64,000 nt of DNA from Eggerthella timonensis (GTDB lineage Bacteria > Actinomycetota > Coriobacteriia > Coriobacteriales > Eggerthellaceae): NCBI RefSeq assembly GCF_900184265.1, contig NZ_FXXA01000002.1, forward strand, positions 1,262,918 through 1,326,917, in the 5' to 3' direction. The notes beneath the pieces are model-generated. The model had not been told where the DNA came from and did no database searches. It saw nothing but the letters and a program-made list of their open reading frames with translations. The position numbers were made by a program, and so were the translations under genes. Positions 63,706-64,000 of this stretch are shown here, piece after piece; the first letter of the stretch is position 1; each line of letters opens with the position of its first letter.

Positions 63706-64000
63706 GAAGAAGATATTAAGGGCGCACGGCGGATGCCTTGGCACAGGAAGTCGATGAAGGACGCGGCAAGCTGCGATAAGCTTCGGGGAGGCGCAAACGG
63801 CCATCGATCCGAAGATCTCCGAATGGGGGAACCCGCATGGGGTCATGCCCATGCATCCCCGCCTGAATCAAATAGGGCGGGAGAAGGCAACCCGGGGAAC
63901 TGAAACATCTAAGTACCCGGAGGAAGAGAAATCAACCGAGATTGCGGGAGTAGCGGCGAGCGAAACCGCACCAGCCCAAACCCATGCACGTGTAAGCGTA
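63706..64000 (+). rRNA. rrl: 23S ribosomal RNA, 5' part (cut by window end)
   Basis: The 5' domain is recognised by CACGGCGGATGCCTTGGCA near 63725-63743 and GTACCCGGAGGAAGAGAAATC near 63913. The start is estimated from E. coli numbering. It continues beyond the window. Confidence 0.95.

Overview
The window is GC-rich actinobacterial DNA, most likely from a gut Coriobacteriia member of the family Eggerthellaceae (Eggerthella/Gordonibacter/Paraeggerthella group). The evidence is the 16S rRNA sequence at the right end, a molybdopterin oxidoreductase next to a LuxR-type regulator with an N-terminal multi-spanning membrane domain, and a monoderm-type Tad/Flp pilus locus with no secretin. Four perfect 16-bp parS palindromes show that this is the ParB-bound, probably origin-proximal, part of the chromosome.

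Layout: (1) 1-1428: the end of an AlkA-like glycosylase gene, a 42-bp tandem repeat, a parS site, and tRNA-Val(TAC) on the minus strand with its terminator. (2) 1429-20775: a 19-kb plus-strand Tad pilus region made of two consecutive modules. Module I has CpaB, TadZ, TadA, TadB, TadC, a Flp pilin, several TadE/TadG-like pseudopilins, accessory genes and the only prepilin peptidase. Module II has a pilin with an in-frame stop near its start, TadE/TadG-like proteins, CpaB, TadA, TadB, TadC, a membrane-anchored protein and a large secreted InlB/Flg_new-repeat protein. (3) 20779-21506: a HicAB toxin-antitoxin pair. (4) 21551-26956: an ABC-2 exporter divergent from a NarL-type two-component system, with a perfect 46-bp inverted repeat between them. 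(5) 26953-35168: a membrane LuxR regulator divergent from a molybdoenzyme operon (Tat-exported catalytic subunit, four-cluster ferredoxin subunit, NrfD-like anchor, TorD-like chaperone), followed by a minus-strand membrane protein and a ModE-like HTH protein. (6) 35212-39632: threonine synthase, a gene-poor stretch with a long inverted repeat, and a CPH-type copper/silver P-type ATPase. (7) 39817-44362: a ferrous-iron locus (feoA, feoA, feoB, Cys-rich membrane protein, DtxR-like repressor) carrying three parS sites and three copies of a GTTA-N8-TAAC palindrome that is probably the metal-regulator operator. (8) 44548-61401: housekeeping genes (FtsB/DivIC-like protein, Ppx/GppA, tRNA-Leu, polyprenyl diphosphate synthase, leuC-leuD-leuB, a class A penicillin-binding protein, U32 protein, tyrS) and a secreted DxDxDG-repeat protein followed by an ECF sigma factor and an RsgI-like anti-sigma protein. 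(9) 61651-64000: an rRNA operon with promoter, 16S, a spacer without tRNA genes, and the start of 23S.

How the parts fit: the two Tad modules share one TadZ and one prepilin peptidase, so they probably build two related surface fibres or one composite fibre. The LuxR and ModE-like proteins are the obvious candidate regulators of the respiratory molybdoenzyme. The DtxR-like protein probably controls both feo promoters and perhaps itself. Gene starts were chosen from Shine-Dalgarno spacing and the very common 4-bp ATGA/GTGA overlaps. Functional names are read from protein motifs by eye; no database search was possible.
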